DNA of 64,000 nt from Marinifilum sp. N1E240 (GTDB lineage Bacteria; Bacteroidota; Bacteroidia; Bacteroidales; Marinifilaceae), in the NCBI RefSeq assembly GCF_009295825.1, contig NZ_WHKF01000004.1, positions 124,001 to 188,000 on the forward strand, in the 5' to 3' direction. The position numbers and the translations under genes are program-made. Numbering within the stretch: position 1 is the stretch's first letter; each line of letters begins with the position of its first letter. Shown piece after piece: positions 63,776 through 64,000 of this stretch. The notes beneath the pieces were generated by a model. It saw nothing but the letters and a program-made list of their open reading frames with translations, was not told the DNA's origin and searched no databases.

Positions 63776-64000
63776 ATGAAAAGATTCATCCTTTTAAGCT
63801 ATTTATTAATCAATTGCGGCTTATTCCTGAGTTTGCAAGCTCAGCCAAAAAATTTATCAATGGAAGATGCCATTCTGGGACAATGGAGACAATTTTACCC
63901 GGAAAACCTATCTCAACTATCATGGAAAGGAGAGAGCAACCTTATTTCATATGCGGAAGGAGAAGATATTCTTGCTGGTGCTCCTGGAAAAGAAGCTAAG
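63776..64000 (+). CDS. N-terminal part of a secreted S9 (DPP IV family) peptidase, cut by the right edge
   Basis: 75 codons visible. Signal peptide MKRFILLSYLLINCGLFLSLQAQ; then NLSMEDAILGQWRQFYPENLSQLSWKGESN, which resembles the start of the Bacteroidota dipeptidyl-peptidase IV family beta-propeller. The catalytic domain lies beyond the window, so the name rests on the N-terminus only. A different frame is also open here and is a shadow. Confidence 0.6.
   Translation, partial: MKRFILLSYLLINCGLFLSLQAQPKNLSMEDAILGQWRQFYPENLSQLSWKGESNLISYAEGEDILAGAPGKEAK

Overview
The window is AT-rich DNA from a Bacteroidota chromosome, most likely a marine Bacteroidales of the Marinifilaceae type (Labilibaculum/Ancylomarina/Marinifilum); the family is inferred from gene content. 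Supporting signs are many promoters with the Bacteroidota -7 box TAnnTTTG, lipoprotein leaders followed by acidic residues, DUF3822 next to rsmD, a SiaB/SiaC pair, and S1, GuaA and Rfb proteins of Bacteroidota type. No rRNA, CRISPR, transposase or recombinase was seen.

Layout. 1-12.8 kb: the end of a GH13 amylase, a LuxR regulator, a DUF1349 protein, a slipin, a radical SAM protein, a YcaQ-like glycosylase, a small ABC exporter with a Crp/Fnr regulator, a VanZ protein, a Big2 lipoprotein, and a LysR/YeiH pair. 12.8-24.4 kb is accessory DNA: branched inverted repeats, DUF2200, a lipocalin-like protein, then (about 14.9-21.5 kb) a run of one-gene units all on the + strand. Several units begin with GTTAG/GTTGG and end, just after or inside the gene end, with the reverse complement of their own first 9-14 bases; imperfect dyads lie between them. 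This is the layout of integron gene cassettes with attC sites but no integrase (a CALIN). The cargo is a lipoprotein, an XRE regulator broken by one stop codon, a two-TM protein, an N-extended rhomboid protease and a PHP + AlbA_2 + target-recognition-like protein that could be an undescribed defence gene. A 63-bp tandem repeat and two duplicated terminator-like hairpins follow.

24.4-34.4 kb: a DUF442-type phosphatase, a YdcZ transporter, an erythromycin-esterase-like lipoprotein, DUF418, AraC, M1 aminopeptidase, DUF1338 and a PLP lyase. 34.7-35.1 kb: four tandem tRNA-Asp(GTC) genes. 35.3-47.7 kb: rsmD/DUF3822, a RecD-like helicase, a receiver-PP2C protein, then a nucleotide-sugar block (sugar phosphomutase, rfbD, rfbC, rfbA, UDP-glucuronate decarboxylase, ugd) that would make UDP-xylose and, if rfbB lies elsewhere, dTDP-rhamnose; then a PhnA protein. 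48-58 kb is core: rpsA-STAS-rnz, a C1 peptidase, guaA, an Hpt protein, a CtpA-type protease and an rRNA methyltransferase. 58-64 kb: siaB-siaC, a three-gene operon ending in a TerB-like/ABCG fusion, and the start of a probable DPP IV-family peptidase.

ORF starts were moved inward where a promoter, signal peptide or family length argued for it; each entry says so.
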